DNA of 64,000 nucleotides from Belliella kenyensis (lineage in GTDB: Bacteria > Bacteroidota > Bacteroidia > Cytophagales > Cyclobacteriaceae). Positions 1 to 9,239 of the stretch are shown here, piece after piece (the stretch's first letter is position 1; each line of letters starts with the position of its first letter). The stretch spans positions 166,331 to 230,330 of the forward strand of contig NZ_JAKZGR010000008.1 of the NCBI RefSeq assembly GCF_022549675.1. Direction: 5' to 3'. Below the pieces are notes generated by a model that was given only the letters and a program-made list of their open reading frames with translations, was not told the origin of the DNA and made no database searches. The position numbers were made by a program, and so were the translations under genes.

Positions 1-1
1 A

Positions 2-508
2 AATAAGATTCTAAGTATTTCTGCTATTTTCATTTCGTTTATGACTTTTTTGGTATTGATCTATCAGACCAAGATACTGAGAGAACAACAACTCCTATCC
101 TCTATGCCGTACATAGACATTTCAAATAGAGGCTCTTATACACCTAATTTTAAAATCATACTAACAAATCAAGGAATTGGCCCTGCAGTATTGGAAGAGG
201 TAAATATTTTTTTTGAGGGGAAGAAAACAAGTTTTATAGACTTGGTACCATTTGTATTTGAAAAAAGTGACACCATCCAGAACTTAGAACATTTACTACA
301 TTCTAATATTTATCCAGGAAGACTGATTCCTGCTGGAGAAATTATACCAATTTTCGAAGTAATTGATGATTTAAATGAGTCCATTATTCTCAAATCAGAG
401 ATGGACCAACTTTATGTAGCAGGTTTGGAGTGGGAAATCATTTACTCATCAGTGTATAAAGAAAAATGGAGAATCACACACAAATCACTTGCCCCTGAGA
501 AGTTGTGA
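2..508 (+). CDS. Hypothetical protein with N-terminal membrane helix (5' end outside window)
   Basis: The reading frame is open from the left edge of the window. An internal ATG at 41 exists, but the residues before it (ILSISAIFISF) continue a hydrophobic stretch that runs to about residue 19 of the ATG form, so the real start is probably upstream of the window. The remaining roughly 150 residues are soluble and resemble the many single-helix, beta-rich membrane-anchored proteins of unknown function. No family is recognised. The gene reads toward a gap (509-714) where no gene is seen. Confidence 0.6.
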   Translation, partial: NKILSISAIFISFMTFLVLIYQTKILREQQLLSSMPYIDISNRGSYTPNFKIILTNQGIGPAVLEEVNIFFEGKKTSFIDLVPFVFEKSDTIQNLEHLLHSNIYPGRLIPAGEIIPIFEVIDDLNESIILKSEMDQLYVAGLEWEIIYSSVYKEKWRITHKSLAPEKL

Positions 509-714
509 AAATCCATTGAACATTTGTGACAAAAAAACCAATGGTTTTGACAGCTATAAATCTAAGACTCATTCATGCTAATCGACATATTTCTGCTTTA
601 GTTGTTTAAGAGTAGTACCACCTGTTTAGATTATGCAAAGCGTCATCAAAAAACCTAGAGTTTCAAGTAGAATGACACTAATTGAATCTGTAATTTCAAA
701 TTCTATAATTCCTA

Positions 715-966
715 TCAAACCGGATCATGCAGAGATAGAATCTTCAAGCCCTCAATCTCCAAATCCCTCAATTTCATCCCCGCTAGTATAAATTCATCGG
801 CTTCTACATGCTTCTTGAATTCATAGATAAGCTTCAGCAGCAACTTTGCTTTATGTATTCTATCCATTGGAAATGGATTTAAATTCGCCTCTATGATCTT
901 TTTGAGCTTGATTTCAATTTGCTCTTCCCTCCTATCCAACGCTGATAAAATCTCAAAAACATCCAT
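715..966 (-). CDS. Small hypothetical protein (83 aa)
   Basis: This short frame starts with ATG at 966 and encodes a charged, helix-prone protein (DRREEQIEIKLKKI, KLLLKLIYEFKKHVE) with no signal peptide or membrane segment. No family is recognised. It lies alone on the minus strand, divergent from the DUF262 operon. The 967-1162 interval upstream of it is AT-rich and has no obvious gene. Amino-acid composition is protein-like, so it is kept as probable, but there is no independent support. Confidence 0.45.
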   Translation of the reverse strand: MDVFEILSALDRREEQIEIKLKKIIEANLNPFPMDRIHKAKLLLKLIYEFKKHVEADEFILAGMKLRDLEIEGLKILSLHDPV

Positions 967-1162
967 TGTTTATATTATTGACATTTTTCCACTTATAATA
1001 TTCTCATAAAAATAATCATAGTCAAATAGCTGAAGTAATCCACCTCAGCAAAAGTCTGTCAAATTTGTTCAAAAAAATAAAGTACTGAGTTCGTTTTATT
1101 GCAAATCCGACCAAAAACAAGCAAATTGTTAGTTGAAATTTTTCAATAACAAATCAGAGAGA

Positions 1163-1312
1163 ATGAACCATAAATATCTTAAACCAAGGCAGGCATTAAA
1201 TAAAGCATTTTTAAAAGTAAAACCTGTAAGAGCCCAGATCAATCAATTAGTTTATGAACTTTATGGGTTGACTGAGGAGGAGATTAGGGTAATAGAAGGG
1301 GGTGAAGGGTGA
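1163..1312 (+). CDS. 49-aa protein resembling the C-terminal tail of restriction-modification enzymes
   Basis: ATG at 1163 is preceded by AGAGAGA. The stop TGA at 1310-1312 overlaps the GTG start of the next gene (GTGA), so the two are translationally coupled. The protein is small and basic and ends with INQLVYELYGLTEEEI. That pattern is familiar from the C-terminal ends of many DNA methyltransferase/restriction proteins (VYELYGLTEEE). I infer it is either a small accessory protein of the DUF262 operon or the surviving tail of a lost methyltransferase gene. The coupling argues that it is still translated. Confidence 0.55.
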   Translation: MNHKYLKPRQALNKAFLKVKPVRAQINQLVYELYGLTEEEIRVIEGGEG

Positions 1313-1923
1313 ACTTGACAATTAAAAAAATTATTAAGATTGGCCAGAAAGAGTATATGGAAAAACTTCTAAAAAATGGAGAAGTTTATTTTAATACTGT
1401 TGAATATTTTAGAAAGAATGATGTAGGCGATTACCTAAGAGGTGATTTTGCTGAAGGGCTAAAGTACAGCCAATTAATTAATTTTAGATCCCCTTCTTTA
1501 GAAGAATTTGGTATTAAGTTTAGAAATGCAAAAATCAATGGGGATACCGATATAAGCCACCTATTTTCAATGTATATGGTAACATCTGAGTTTTGGGAAG
1601 GCAAAATTCATTTCGATAAAAGGATTTTAGAATTTGGAGATTACGCTTTGATAATCAATCCCCGTGAATTTTTAGAAAAGGTTATGAAAGCTTCAAAATA
1701 TGAAATTAAATATGGGCCGGCCGTCTATTACAAAACCCCACCAATTCCAATTTCACTAAATTCCTTTTCCAAACGAGAAGAGTTTAAATACCAAAACGAA
1801 TTTCGCTTTGTAATTAATTCAAGTTCAAAGAAGCCTATTATAATAAAAATCGGTGATATTTCAGATATCGCTACGATGATTCCAACTGAAACTTTATTGA
1901 AAATTGAATTTTTAAAGAATTAA
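1309..1923 (+). CDS. Hypothetical protein, middle gene of DUF262 operon
   Basis: A 204-residue cytosolic protein starting at GTG 1309, overlapping the preceding small gene by 4 bases and ending 6 bases before the DUF262 gene. The N-terminus (YMEKLLKNGEVYFNTVEYFR, then D..RGD..EG) fits a recurrent family of uncharacterised proteins found in defence islands that share a 'G..yFNT..YFR' motif. No catalytic motif is evident. The tight operon with a restriction-like nuclease suggests an accessory or regulatory role, which is inference only. Confidence 0.75.
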   Translation: MNLTIKKIIKIGQKEYMEKLLKNGEVYFNTVEYFRKNDVGDYLRGDFAEGLKYSQLINFRSPSLEEFGIKFRNAKINGDTDISHLFSMYMVTSEFWEGKIHFDKRILEFGDYALIINPREFLEKVMKASKYEIKYGPAVYYKTPPIPISLNSFSKREEFKYQNEFRFVINSSSKKPIIIKIGDISDIATMIPTETLLKIEFLKN

Positions 1924-1929
1924 GAACTT

Positions 1930-4437
1930 ATGAAAGCCAACGAACTACAAATCATCAACTTTTTACAGACACCAAGGGTACAGTTTGTAATCCCAGTTTA
2001 TCAACGGAATTATGACTGGACTACCGCTGAATGTGGGGAGTTATTAAAAGACATCATTTCTGTAAGAGAACAGGATAGAAGCTCCCACTTTATTGGAAGT
2101 ATTGTTTTTATTCATGAAGGAATTTACAGCACCAGTGAGGTAAGGGAGTTGGTCATTATCGATGGGCAGCAGCGTTTGACCACCATCAATATTCTCTTTG
2201 TTGCTTTGTATCGCTTTGCTCTTGAAAATAACAGACAGCAAGATGCAGATATGCTCTATAATACTTTTCTGATCAATCAGTATGTGCAACAGGAAGTCAG
2301 TAAGCTTAAGCTTAAGCAAACGGATGCGAATTCAATAGCTTTCAAAGCCATCCTAAAAGGAACAGAAAAGGGCATTGATGATTATTCGAATGTTATTGAA
2401 AATTACAATTACTTCAGAGGAATAATAACCGAGGCAAATTTTCATACCATTTTGGAAGGGCTTCATCGATTGATATTTGTTGAGATATCCCTTGAAAGAG
2501 GTAAAGATGATCCACAGCGAATTTTTGAGAGCTTGAATTCTACGGGATTGGATCTTTCTCAGTCAGACTTGATCCGGAATTTTATCTTGATGGATCTTCC
2601 TCCCCAGAAGCAAAATCAAGTTTATGAATCCATCTGGAGTCCTATTGAGCAAAATGCTAGAGATGTCACCAAGAGGACATCTTTGGTCTCTGATTATATC
2701 CGTGACTACCTGACTCTCAAGAACAAGAAAATCCCAAACAAGAATAAGGTGTATACCGAATTTAAAAGTCTCTATCAAGACAAAAAGGATGAGGATTATC
2801 AGCAGGAGTTAGAAAACATCAAGTCGCTTTCCTACCATTACAAAAAATTTGTAAACCCATCATCTGAGCAAGATAGTAGAATCAGAAAAGAGTTGGAATA
2901 TATCCACAGGCTGGAAATCAATGTAGCCTACCCTTTTTTACTACAGGTATTTGAAGATGAAGAAAATGGTATCATCAGTAAAGAAGAGCTGATCAAAGTT
3001 TTGAAATTGGTCCAGAGCTTTGTTTGGAGAAGATTCATTGTAGGACTTCCTACTAATGCCCTGAATAAGATTTTCATGACTCTTTATTCGGAGATTGACA
3101 GTGAGGAGTACTGTGATTCGATGGCAGCTGCATTATTGAAAAAGGGAGGTAGCATGAAGTTCCCTACCAATGAAGAAATCAGAGTTGCACTAAAAGACAA
3201 AGATCTTTACAATACCCAAGCAAAGAACAGAAACTATCTTTTTGAACTACTGGAAAACTTCAATAACAAAGAGCATGTCGATACTTCCAGTGAGCTGATC
3301 ACAGTGGAACATATTTTCCCACGGACACCAAGTAAGGAATGGGAAGAACAGCTTACACCCGAAGAATTCTTTGAGTTTAAAGAGAAATATGTAAATACTA
3401 TTGGGAACCTAACGTTGTCTGGAAATAATGGCTCACTGAGTAATAGATCCTTTCAAGAAAAAAAAGCGATGAATGAAAATGGTCTTGAACAGGGATATGC
3501 TTACAGTAGATTATGGCTTAACACCTATCTCCAGAAAATCGAAAAATGGGATATCAATGCTTATGAAGAGCGCTTTAAGATTATCTATGAACGATTTTTG
3601 AAGATTTGGGAGTTTCCTGAAGTAGTGGTTTTCGACGAGAATGATGCTGAGGAACAGAATATTTTTGATGCTGATCCTCCTACCTATAAGAAACTCGAAT
3701 ACTTCATATTCGAAGATACTAAGATAGAGGAGGATGCAGTGGTACAGATGTATTTTTATGTCTTGAAACAACTCTTCCAAAAGAACTCTGAATTACTGGT
3801 AGAGGGGCAAGAAGTGCTGAAAATCACCAGAAAAGTTGAAGACTTTCGGGATGGCAGAGAAATCGCCAATGGTTGGTTTGTTGAGTCGAATATAGACAGT
3901 AACACCAAATTCAGTGTATTGAAAAAGCTATTGACCATTTTTGAAATGGAAGAGGAGCTTTATATAAAGTATCAAAGCGGGGCAGTAAACAGTGGTGAAC
4001 CAGGGAGGTATTCTATCAGGAGAAAGTACTGGCAGCAGCTTATTCCGCTTTTAGTGGGTACAAACTTATTTACCAACATTAAACCAACAAAAGATCATTG
4101 GTTAAGTGCCGGAGCTGGAAAATCTGGAATTAGTTTTACAATGATCATTACCAAGTCTTGTGTTCGAATTGAATTAGGTATTTTGTCCTCTTCAAAAGAA
4201 ACTAACAAGCGAGACTTTAAGAGACTTTACCAAAATAAACCTGAAATTGAAGAAGCTTTTGGAAGCCCACTTGAATGGCAAGAATTACCTGATAACAAAA
4301 TGTCCAGAATAAAGACTGAGATGCAAGGAATTAACCTTTTCAACGAAGAAGATTGGGTTCAAATGAACCAATTCTTTATTGAGAACTTGCCCAAGTTTGA
4401 GAGGGCTTTTAAGGAGCAGATATTAAGATTGAAGTAA
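1930..4437 (+). CDS. DUF262/DUF1524 (HNH) GmrSD-like protein with C-terminal DUF4268
   Basis: An 835-residue protein. Residues about 1-230 form a DUF262 domain with the signature VIIDGQQRLTT (about 76-86), the ParB-like nucleotide-binding motif of GmrS. Residues about 440-520 carry a DUF1524 HNH-type nuclease: TVEHIFPR (catalytic His near 460) and NTIGNLTLSGNN..LSN (about 489-500). Residues about 675-833 resemble DUF4268 (YWQQL, then SGISF, then NKRDF..LY, then FG..LEW). GmrSD proteins are type IV restriction enzymes that cut modified phage DNA, and many DUF262-DUF1524 fusions sit in defence islands. Substrate and phage-defence role are inferred from family. The gene is intact and ends an apparent three-gene operon. 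Confidence 0.9.
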   Translation: MKANELQIINFLQTPRVQFVIPVYQRNYDWTTAECGELLKDIISVREQDRSSHFIGSIVFIHEGIYSTSEVRELVIIDGQQRLTTINILFVALYRFALENNRQQDADMLYNTFLINQYVQQEVSKLKLKQTDANSIAFKAILKGTEKGIDDYSNVIENYNYFRGIITEANFHTILEGLHRLIFVEISLERGKDDPQRIFESLNSTGLDLSQSDLIRNFILMDLPPQKQNQVYESIWSPIEQNARDVTKRTSLVSDYIRDYLTLKNKKIPNKNKVYTEFKSLYQDKKDEDYQQELENIKSLSYHYKKFVNPSSEQDSRIRKELEYIHRLEINVAYPFLLQVFEDEENGIISKEELIKVLKLVQSFVWRRFIVGLPTNALNKIFMTLYSEIDSEEYCDSMAAALLKKGGSMKFPTNEEIRVALKDKDLYNTQAKNRNYLFELLENFNNKEHVDTSSELITVEHIFPRTPSKEWEEQLTPEEFFEFKEKYVNTIGNLTLSGNNGSLSNRSFQEKKAMNENGLEQGYAYSRLWLNTYLQKIEKWDINAYEERFKIIYERFLKIWEFPEVVVFDENDAEEQNIFDADPPTYKKLEYFIFEDTKIEEDAVVQMYFYVLKQLFQKNSELLVEGQEVLKITRKVEDFRDGREIANGWFVESNIDSNTKFSVLKKLLTIFEMEEELYIKYQSGAVNSGEPGRYSIRRKYWQQLIPLLVGTNLFTNIKPTKDHWLSAGAGKSGISFTMIITKSCVRIELGILSSSKETNKRDFKRLYQNKPEIEEAFGSPLEWQELPDNKMSRIKTEMQGINLFNEEDWVQMNQFFIENLPKFERAFKEQILRLK

Positions 4438-4512
4438 AATCAATTAGACTTAAATAGATTAATTGTTAATTACTCTAATCAAATGTTTATTTATTGCTAG
4501 ACAGTAAGCTTT

Positions 4513-5502
4513 ATGAATAACCAAATCGAAATTTATCAAGGTAATGATGGTCAGACTCAGATCGAGGTAAGGTTTGAAGGTGAAACTTTTTGGCTGTCTT
4601 TATTGCAGATTTCGGAATTGTTTTAGAGAGACAAGTCTGTTATTTCTAGACATATTAAAAACATTTATCGTGAAGGAGAATTAGATAAAAAGTCAACTGT
4701 TGCAAAAAATGCAACAGTTCAAACAGAAGGTAAAAGAAGGGTTGAAAGAGAAGTTGAGTTTTATAACCTAGACTTGATTTTATCTGTCGGTTACCGAGTT
4801 AACTCAAAACAAGGGACTCAGTTCCGTCAATGGGCTACACAGCAACTTAAAGCTTATTTAGTGCAAGGTTATGCCATCAATGAACAAAGACTGAAACAAA
4901 AACAGCAGGAAGTTCAAACTTTAAAAGATGGAATTCGGATTCTAAGTAGGGTTATAGAACAGAAAGCAGAAGACCAAAATTCAGATTGGCTTCATCACTT
5001 TGCATCAGGATTGGAATTATTGGATGATTATGACCATGAAAATTTAGATAAAAAAGGACTAACCAAAACACGAGCAAAGTTTCCAAATCTTGATGATTAT
5101 AAGAAGGTCATATTCGCTATGAAGTCAGATTTTGAATCAGGCGTATTTGGTAAAGAAAAAGACGGTAGTTTTGAAAGTGCTATTTCGCAGATCAGTAAAG
5201 GATTTGATAATGAGGACTTCTACCCTAGCCTTGAGGAAAAGGCGGCCACACTTCTATATCTGATTGTGAAGAATCATGGCTTTGTAGATGGAAACAAAAG
5301 AATTGCAGCTGCATGTTTTCTCCTCTTTTTACAAGTCAATGGCCTCCTTTACAACGATGAGAAAAACTCTATCATAAGCAATGATGCATTGGCAAGCTTA
5401 ACCTTGTTTATTGCATCAAGTAAGCCTGATGAAATGGATACTGTTAAAAAATTGGTCATTAGCGTATTAAATAGAAATCGTAAAATCGAATCGAAGTTAT
5501 GA
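4513..5502 (+). pseudogene. RhuM family / Fic-Doc protein interrupted by an in-frame TAG
   Basis: The frame from ATG 4513 to TGA 5502 is continuous in one phase except for a single TAG at 4624-4626 (LLQISELF*RDKSVISRHI), readily explained by CAG to TAG. The N-terminal part is the RhuM domain (IEVRFEGETFWLSL, later RVNSKQGTQFRQWA). After a coiled-coil linker the C-terminus carries a Fic/Doc motif HGFVDGNKR near residue 255 of the reconstructed protein. Fic enzymes AMPylate, and Doc phosphorylates, targets such as EF-Tu. An internal start at 4774 could still give a 242-aa Fic-containing product. The stop overlaps the next gene (ATGA), suggesting a toxin-antitoxin-like pair. Confidence 0.85.
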
Positions 5503-5888
5503 AATGGGATAAAATCATCACCACGGAGCAGGAATATGAAAAAGCGCTAAAAAGACTCTCTACAATATTTGATACCAACCCAGATAGTCCTGAAGGAATG
5601 GAAGCAGAGCTTTTGGTGACGCTGATAGACAAGTATGAAAAGGAGCATTACCCTATCGCTTTGCCTGAGCCTATTATTGCTATCAAGGAAGCCATGGAAA
5701 TGAAAGGGCTAAAGGATAAAGACTTGATTCCTGCCATTGGCAGTAAGACAACTGTAAGCCTTGTACTCAACCGTAAGCGAGCATTGACCATAGATATGAT
5801 CAGAAACTTTCATGAGCTCTTAGGGTTGCCTGTTCAGGTATTAATTCAGCCTTATGAATTGAATAGAAAGCAAGATATGGTAAAATAA
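5499..5888 (+). CDS. HigA-like HTH antitoxin / transcriptional regulator
   Basis: A 129-residue protein with the layout of the COG5499 HigA group: an N-terminal segment (ITTEQEYEKALKRLSTIFD...PEGMEAELL), then a lambda-repressor type HTH (AMEMKGLKDKDLIPAIGSKTTVS.VLNRKRALTIDMI, about residues 66-105). It overlaps the upstream Fic gene by 4 bases (ATGA), so the two are co-translated. HigA proteins usually pair with a HigB RNase. None is present here, so this may be the antitoxin/repressor of the RhuM-Fic protein or an orphan. It ends in a region of decayed genes. Confidence 0.8.
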   Translation: MKWDKIITTEQEYEKALKRLSTIFDTNPDSPEGMEAELLVTLIDKYEKEHYPIALPEPIIAIKEAMEMKGLKDKDLIPAIGSKTTVSLVLNRKRALTIDMIRNFHELLGLPVQVLIQPYELNRKQDMVK

Positions 5889-6093
5889 TTTTTATGAAAT
5901 TGAAGTAGTATTTATCATTAAAAAATTATGTGAACTTTGGGGAATTAATAAAAATGAATGGGTATTTATTGATTCAAGAATCAATAACATAAAGTCAACC
6001 TAGCTAACAGCATTACAAAAAGCACCAATTGAGTCCAGAGGAAGTAGCATTAATAGACAATAGGGTAAAGCCTCAGACATAAAAAGCAACCAT

Positions 6094-6330
6094 GGTCATT
6101 TCAAAATTCAAAGTAATTGGATAAGTTATAATGATACTCAAAAGAAGATCTTACAGCATCTTTTCTATCACAATCAAGCCACAATAAGTGAATTAGTAGA
6201 AGTAACAGGGATTAACGATAAAACGGTTAGACTTTATTTAAATCAGTTTATAGATAATGAAAAGGTTATTGATCGTCTAAGTGATAAACAACGAGATAAG
6301 AATGCAAAATACGCTTTTAAGAAGTTATAG
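6094..6330 (+). pseudogene. Winged-helix C-terminal remnant of an ATP-binding/AlbA_2-type regulator
   Basis: An open stretch without a start codon encodes a winged-helix-like sequence (DTQKKILQHLFYHNQATISELV then INDKTVRLYLNQFIDNEKVI) and ends at TAG 6328. This matches the C-terminal HTH that follows AlbA_2/HATPase domains in proteins such as the one at 7124-8458. No catalytic part remains. Other scraps in 5889-6093 (for example INKNEWVFIDSRIN near 5950) look like decayed coding sequence. Confidence 0.5.
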
Positions 6331-6525
6331 AGTCTTATAAGGAACATCGAAAACAATATACAAAACACTGAATATCAATTGTTTTTGATAAATAAGGAAC
6401 ATTTACCAAGAAATAAGGAACAACGGTAGCAAATAGCTAATACACAAGTAAGGGAGTGTTAACCTAAAGTTGTTGATTAAATTTTCTAATACTTCTAAAA
6501 CATCAAAATGATAGAAGTTTGAAAT

Positions 6526-6684
6526 ATGAATACAGCCAAAGACAGAAAATTGAGATCCATTAGAATCAGCATGGCTTTATACAGACATTTAAAAGAAATG
6601 ACAATTAAAGAGAATAAAAGCGTCAACAATTTAATTGAAACTTTGCTAATTAAAGCTTCTGGATTCAAAGAAACGCCTCAATAG
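6526..6684 (+). CDS. Small ribbon-helix-helix-like protein (52 aa)
   Basis: ATG 6526 to TAG 6684 encodes a basic protein with the Arc/ribbon-helix-helix pattern (RKLRSIRISMALYRHLKEM then NKSVNNLIETLL). The frame continues after the stop through a second stop (TAA) to 6846 and still looks protein-like (YDYNSYNHFVKEVQKLNQD), so the present gene may be the truncated head of a longer decayed gene. RHH proteins of this size are commonly antitoxins or plasmid regulators. The 6847-7123 interval downstream shows no gene. Confidence 0.5.
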   Translation: MNTAKDRKLRSIRISMALYRHLKEMTIKENKSVNNLIETLLIKASGFKETPQ

Positions 6685-7123
6685 GCTATATAAGATCTTC
6701 AAATCAATATCTCAATTGCAGTCATTGCACCAATTTTGCAGTCAAGAGACAGTAAAATCTATGATTACAATTCGTATAACCACTTTGTGAAAGAAGTGCA
6801 AAAATTGAATCAAGACCTAAACTCATCTTTCCCCAGAAGTTTTTAGCTTTAGGGGAAAAGAAAATCAATTTTCTATTCAATTACGCTCAAATTTGATCAA
6901 AAATACCCTGTTATGGGTACATTTTAAGAGATAAGAAAGGGGTAGTTTTGGTTATATAATCAAAATATCCGCAACTTATTGCGTATTCCATACTATATAA
7001 AACAAATAGCGCAATGGTTTCGTGAAGAAAACCGTTATCACTCAGTGTAGAAAAACCTGAATAACAAATTGACATTAGGGAAAAAGAGTAAATTTGAAGC
7101 TAAGACACAAATAATTATAGGAA

Positions 7124-8458
7124 GTGACAGCAGAATCGCAAAATATTGAATTCAAAGTAAATTGGAGAGACGAATATCTTAAATGGATCTGTGGTTTTGC
7201 TAATGCCTATGGCGGTATTCTTTTCATTGGAAAAGATGATGCAGGAAATGTGGTTGACTTGAAAGATGCTAAAAAACTATTGGAAGAAATTCCAAACAAG
7301 GTTAGAGATACTTTGGGGATTTTGGTCGATGTCAATCTGCACCAAAATGACCAAGGAAGTTTTATTGAAATTCATGTTGAGAAATACCCTTACCCTGTCA
7401 ATTATAAGGGACAATATCATTATAGAAGTGGAAGCACCAAACAAGAATTAAAATGGCCTTCACTTGACAAGTTTCTCCTTCATAAAAAAGGAAAAAGATG
7501 GGATGGTGTACCTGTTCCGAATGTTTCAACAAATGACTTTAAGCAAGAAACAATTGATTTTTTTCGTAAACGAGCTTACAGAAGCCAAAGAATTGATGAA
7601 GAAAGTTTAGCCGATAGTAATGAACACCTTATTGAAAACCTTCAACTCAAAGAGGGGAAATTTCTTAAGCGGGCATCTATTCTACTTTTTCACCCTAATC
7701 CTGAAAAACATATAACAGGAGCTTACATAAAAATAGGTTTTTTCGAAAGTGATAGTGAATTGAGATATCAGGACGAAATCCACGGAAATCTTTTTGAACA
7801 AATTGAAAAAACAACAGAATTATTATTTACAAAATACATCAAAGCTTTGATTAGCTATGAAGGTTTGAATCGAGTGGAGACCTTTGAATATCCGAGAGAA
7901 GCAATTAGAGAAGCATTATTGAATGCTATTGCCCATAAAGACTATTCGGGTGGCGTTCCCATTCAAATAAGTGTATATAAGGATAAGTTAATGATTTGGA
8001 ATGATGGGCATCTTCCTGATGATTGGACCATTCAAGCACTTTTAGATAAGCACTCATCAAAGCCATTCAACCCAGATATTGCAAATGCACTTTTTCGCAG
8101 TGGATACATTGAATCTTGGGGTCGGGGTATTTCGAAAATGACAGAGCAGTGCTTTAATTTTGGACTTCCTGCGCCATTGTTCCTTTTTAAAAGTTCGGGT
8201 TTTTGGGTAGAGTTTAGAAAGGATATATATACATACAACCAACTTAAAGAGCTTGGGCTAAATGAACGACAGATTAAAGCCATTCTTTTTGTAAAAGACA
8301 ATGGGAAAATAAATAATAGTGAGTATCAAAAACTTAATGATTGTTCGAGAAATACAGCAAGTAATGATTTGTCTGAGTTGGTTGATAGAGAATTATTTTT
8401 ATTCAGTGGACAAAAAGGAGCAGGTGCTTTTTATACATTGAAAGGCATTGCACATTAA
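7124..8458 (+). CDS. AlbA_2 (DUF4325-like)/HATPase_c_4 ATP-binding transcriptional regulator
   Basis: A 444-residue protein starting at GTG. Residues about 1-120 form the AlbA_2 domain (ESQNIEFK then WICGFANAYGGILFIG.DD.G.VV). Residues about 230-400 form HATPase_c_4 (FEYPREAIREALLNAIAHKDY, then IWNDGHLPDDW, then ESWGRGISKM). A C-terminal winged helix follows (LNERQIKAILFVKDNGKI then SRNTASNDLSELVDRELF). This is the COG2865 type, often annotated as an ATP-dependent DNA helicase but probably a DNA-binding regulator. It is complete in domains and surrounded by remnants of related genes. Confidence 0.85.
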   Translation: MTAESQNIEFKVNWRDEYLKWICGFANAYGGILFIGKDDAGNVVDLKDAKKLLEEIPNKVRDTLGILVDVNLHQNDQGSFIEIHVEKYPYPVNYKGQYHYRSGSTKQELKWPSLDKFLLHKKGKRWDGVPVPNVSTNDFKQETIDFFRKRAYRSQRIDEESLADSNEHLIENLQLKEGKFLKRASILLFHPNPEKHITGAYIKIGFFESDSELRYQDEIHGNLFEQIEKTTELLFTKYIKALISYEGLNRVETFEYPREAIREALLNAIAHKDYSGGVPIQISVYKDKLMIWNDGHLPDDWTIQALLDKHSSKPFNPDIANALFRSGYIESWGRGISKMTEQCFNFGLPAPLFLFKSSGFWVEFRKDIYTYNQLKELGLNERQIKAILFVKDNGKINNSEYQKLNDCSRNTASNDLSELVDRELFLFSGQKGAGAFYTLKGIAH

Positions 8459-8460
8459 TT

Positions 8461-8583
8461 GCACATATTGCACAAAAGCAACTGCTACGAGAGACCTTAC
8501 CGAACTTGTTGAAAAATTTAAAGCATTGGACAGAACTGGAGAAGTTGGAGCAGGAACAACCTATATTTTGATTGGCTCATAAT
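8461..8583 (+). pseudogene. Frameshifted winged-helix tail of a second COG2865-type protein
   Basis: Directly after the stop of the previous gene, one frame reads CTKATATRDLTELVEKF and then, after a one-base slip in an A-run near 8520, another frame reads KALDRTGEVGAGTTYILIGS followed by TAA at 8581. Together these form the C-terminal winged-helix end seen in COG2865 proteins. The piece duplicates, in function, the tail of the gene before it, which suggests recombination between paralogues. The 8584-8800 interval holds no gene. Confidence 0.55.
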
Positions 8584-8852
8584 TGGCTCATAGGCAAAAC
8601 AAAAAAGAGAAGAAAATGAACGGAGAAATACACCGAAGCGATAACAGCGGGTATATAGCAATAGCGGGTGAAGTGGTAAATCGAAGGTCTGAACTTCTAA
8701 AAAACTTTGTGCTAAACGGACATTAAAAGTGCTCTAAAATCTGCTACTGCGCAAAGCGGCAATACGTAAATTCGACACTGTTTTCGATACATCCTTAAAA
8801 TAAAAAATCCTAACTCGCTACTCAACAGTAAGTTAGGGTTTTATTTTGCAGA

Positions 8853-8961
8853 GAGGAAGGGATTACTCGTACACGCATGGCATGCCGCACAGCCCCTCGT
8901 GAATCTCCCTTCGGTCGATTTCGAACCAAGTTTTTCTTAAGAGGGTTCTCATCCCTTCCTC
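8853..8961. other. 109-nt segment with 11-bp complementary ends (possible structured RNA or att scar)
   Basis: GAGGAAGGGAT at 8853-8863 is perfectly complementary to ATCCCTTCCTC at 8951-8961. Between them lie further small inverted repeats (GGCATGCC near 8879) and GGTTCGAAATC on the minus strand, which looks like a tRNA T-loop. No protein frame is convincing. It may be a tRNA-derived or attachment-site relic, or a small structured RNA. Confidence 0.35.
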
Positions 8962-8993
8962 CTACTATATTCGTCGAATCTTATGGAAATAAA

Positions 8994-9025
8994 AAAAGCC
9001 AACTCTATTTCTAAAGTTGGCTTTT
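8994..9025. terminator. Bidirectional hairpin terminator
   Basis: AAAAGCCAACT (8994-9004) pairs with AGTTGGCTTTT (9015-9025), an 11-bp perfect stem with A/T tracts on both sides, so it can work in either direction. A similar hairpin with one wobble pair lies at about 8805-8840 (ATCCTAACT with AGTTAGGGT). Confidence 0.7.
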
Positions 9026-9239
9026 GGCAGAGAGGAAGGGAAATGAACTACCTTCATAAATCACTGACTTTCAATATTTTATATTTAATAATTTTGCAAA
9101 TACTCCCCGAATTACTCACCTCAATAAATAATCACAAGTATCTGTTTTTCAAATATTTATGTAAATATAGGAAAATATTTTGATAAACTTTAAGCAGTTT
9201 TTCTTTTAATTTTAGGTACCATAATCGATAATTCAAAAT

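Larger units (their letters stand above)
8848..9041. repeat. Two 15-bp tRNA-3'-end-like direct repeats
   Basis: GCAGAGAGGAAGGGA occurs at 8848-8862 and 9027-9041. On the minus strand it reads TCCCTTCCTCTCTGC, like the 3' part of a tRNA acceptor/T arm, and each copy is followed on that strand by a terminator-like hairpin (about 8803-8842 and 8994-9025). Such duplicated tRNA ends are typical att-site scars of integrative elements. No complete tRNA is present in the window. Confidence 0.45.

Noticed and set aside
8983..9183. 66-codon plus-strand frame
   Set aside because: It runs through the terminator hairpin and the tRNA-like repeat, so it is not coding.
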